From CBFGTV01 sp965652145 (lineage in GTDB: Bacteria; Bacillota; Clostridia; Peptostreptococcales; Natronincolaceae): a stretch of 6,277 nt of DNA. Each line of letters opens with the position of its first letter. Within the stretch, counting starts at the first letter, position 1. Location: positions 1 to 6,277 of the forward strand of contig CBFGTV010000119.1 in the NCBI GenBank assembly GCA_965652145.1, in the 5' to 3' direction. Below the pieces are notes generated by a model, which saw only the letters and a program-made list of their open reading frames with translations, made no database searches and was not told the origin of the DNA. Below, piece by piece: positions 5,613 to 6,277 of the stretch. A program made the translations under genes and the position numbers.

Positions 5613-6277
5613 TTAATCATTTATATTGATTAATCCAGCTTTTACATACCCGCTTCTTTTATCATACTCATAGAGTTGAATAGCACCCATAGCATTCAAT
5701 GATGTACCAATCATATAGGCCAATGGTAAAGGCCCTGCATAAAAAATATGAAAGATAAGCCCATTCCCCCAATCATTTGTACATTTTAATATTTCTTGAT
5801 ATATTTGCTGAAGGATATCAAAGGCATGTTGTGCATTTTCCACAGAGTCTTCTCCCAGTTCTTTATTTCTAATGCTGATATGGCGTTTATAATCGAAGGG
5901 ATTAGACCTTCTATATGCTTCAACCGCAGAACTTACATCCCTTGTAATACCTATCTCAACAATAATATTTTTACTTTCTTTTTCGCCATCACAGTAATCT
6001 ACAAACAATGGCATAGCGTCCTTAACCTTTCCATGGTTTGTCCAATTCTCTTTATCTTCGTCACCAAAATATAATTTATAGCCTGTTCTTTTATGAAAAA
6101 TCCTACCAAAGGCAATTCCCACAGAAAGTTTAGCATTTGATTGAATATATATTTTTTTAGGTCCATTCAGCATACAATTTTTAATATTGATAATACCAGG
6201 TATAATAACCTGATTCCATTCTTCTTCAGTTGGATTTCTGCTTTTATCTGTAAAATCATTTGGATTTTCAAAATAAT
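5613..6277 (-). CDS. SAVED-domain protein, C-terminal part (5' end beyond window)
   Basis: The frame is open from the stop at 5613 to the right edge (220 visible residues), so the N-terminus is missing; a Met at 6173 is internal. The visible part resembles a SAVED domain, which binds cyclic oligonucleotides in CBASS and some type III CRISPR systems. The landmarks, in order, are YFENPNDFTDKSRNPTEEEW (1-20), a strand then the AKLSVGIAFGRIF helix (48-60), a Trp after the second strand (78), a VEIGITRDV strand (106-114), FYAGPLPLAYMIGTSLNAMG (178-197, the hallmark helix after a buried strand) and IQLYEYD (199-205). In this family SAVED is usually C-terminal to an effector such as a Cap4-type nuclease, HNH, TIR or protease domain, which would lie to the right. 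No CD-NTase or CRISPR gene is in view. A 7-bp inverted repeat (5613-5633) overlaps the stop codon. The SAVED call is from sequence pattern by eye; the effector type is unknown. Confidence 0.8.
   Translation of the reverse strand, partial: YFENPNDFTDKSRNPTEEEWNQVIIPGIINIKNCMLNGPKKIYIQSNAKLSVGIAFGRIFHKRTGYKLYFGDEDKENWTNHGKVKDAMPLFVDYCDGEKESKNIIVEIGITRDVSSAVEAYRRSNPFDYKRHISIRNKELGEDSVENAQHAFDILQQIYQEILKCTNDWGNGLIFHIFYAGPLPLAYMIGTSLNAMGAIQLYEYDKRSGYVKAGLININD

Noticed and set aside
1..6277. CRISPR array, insertion sequence, tRNA or rRNA
   Set aside because: I saw no regularly spaced direct repeats, transposase-like frames, terminal inverted repeats with target duplications, or cloverleaf or rRNA-like sequence.

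Overview
The window comes from a low-GC, Gram-positive anaerobe of class Clostridia. The evidence is a CheX-type chemotaxis phosphatase (absent from Bacillus), a short-form ThiC, a T-box and a TPP riboswitch used as transcription attenuators, AGGAGG-type ribosome binding sites and AT-rich spacers. An Alkaliphilus-like motile anaerobe would fit, but the sequence does not fix the genus.

Left part (1-1117, + strand): a 59-residue protein I cannot identify, then cheX, then about 300 bases of spacer. The spacer holds a probable bidirectional terminator that closes cheX from the left and trpB from the right, plus an unexplained inverted repeat.

Middle part (1118-4650, - strand): two independent biosynthetic units, each controlled by its own RNA switch. 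trpB (tryptophan synthase beta) stands alone without trpA. Its leader is about 550 nt long and starts at a consensus sigma-A promoter. It carries one Trp-specific T-box Stem I (specifier UGG) followed by two successive T-box antiterminator/terminator modules. thiC (HMP-P synthase, thiamine biosynthesis) has a TPP aptamer, an intrinsic terminator as expression platform and its own promoter, and ends in a long 3' terminator.

Right part (4681-6277, - strand): an AraC/Rob-like regulator with a C-terminal GyrI-like ligand domain and what looks like a second, internal translation start exactly at that domain. Next comes the C-terminal part of a SAVED-domain protein that runs off the right edge. SAVED domains sense cyclic oligonucleotides in CBASS and type III CRISPR immunity, so the right edge probably enters an anti-phage defence locus whose effector domain and nucleotide cyclase lie outside the window.

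The most notable points are the duplicated antiterminator/terminator T-box, the truncated SAVED protein, the internal start in the AraC-family gene, and a CheX whose catalytic Asn is replaced by Ser.
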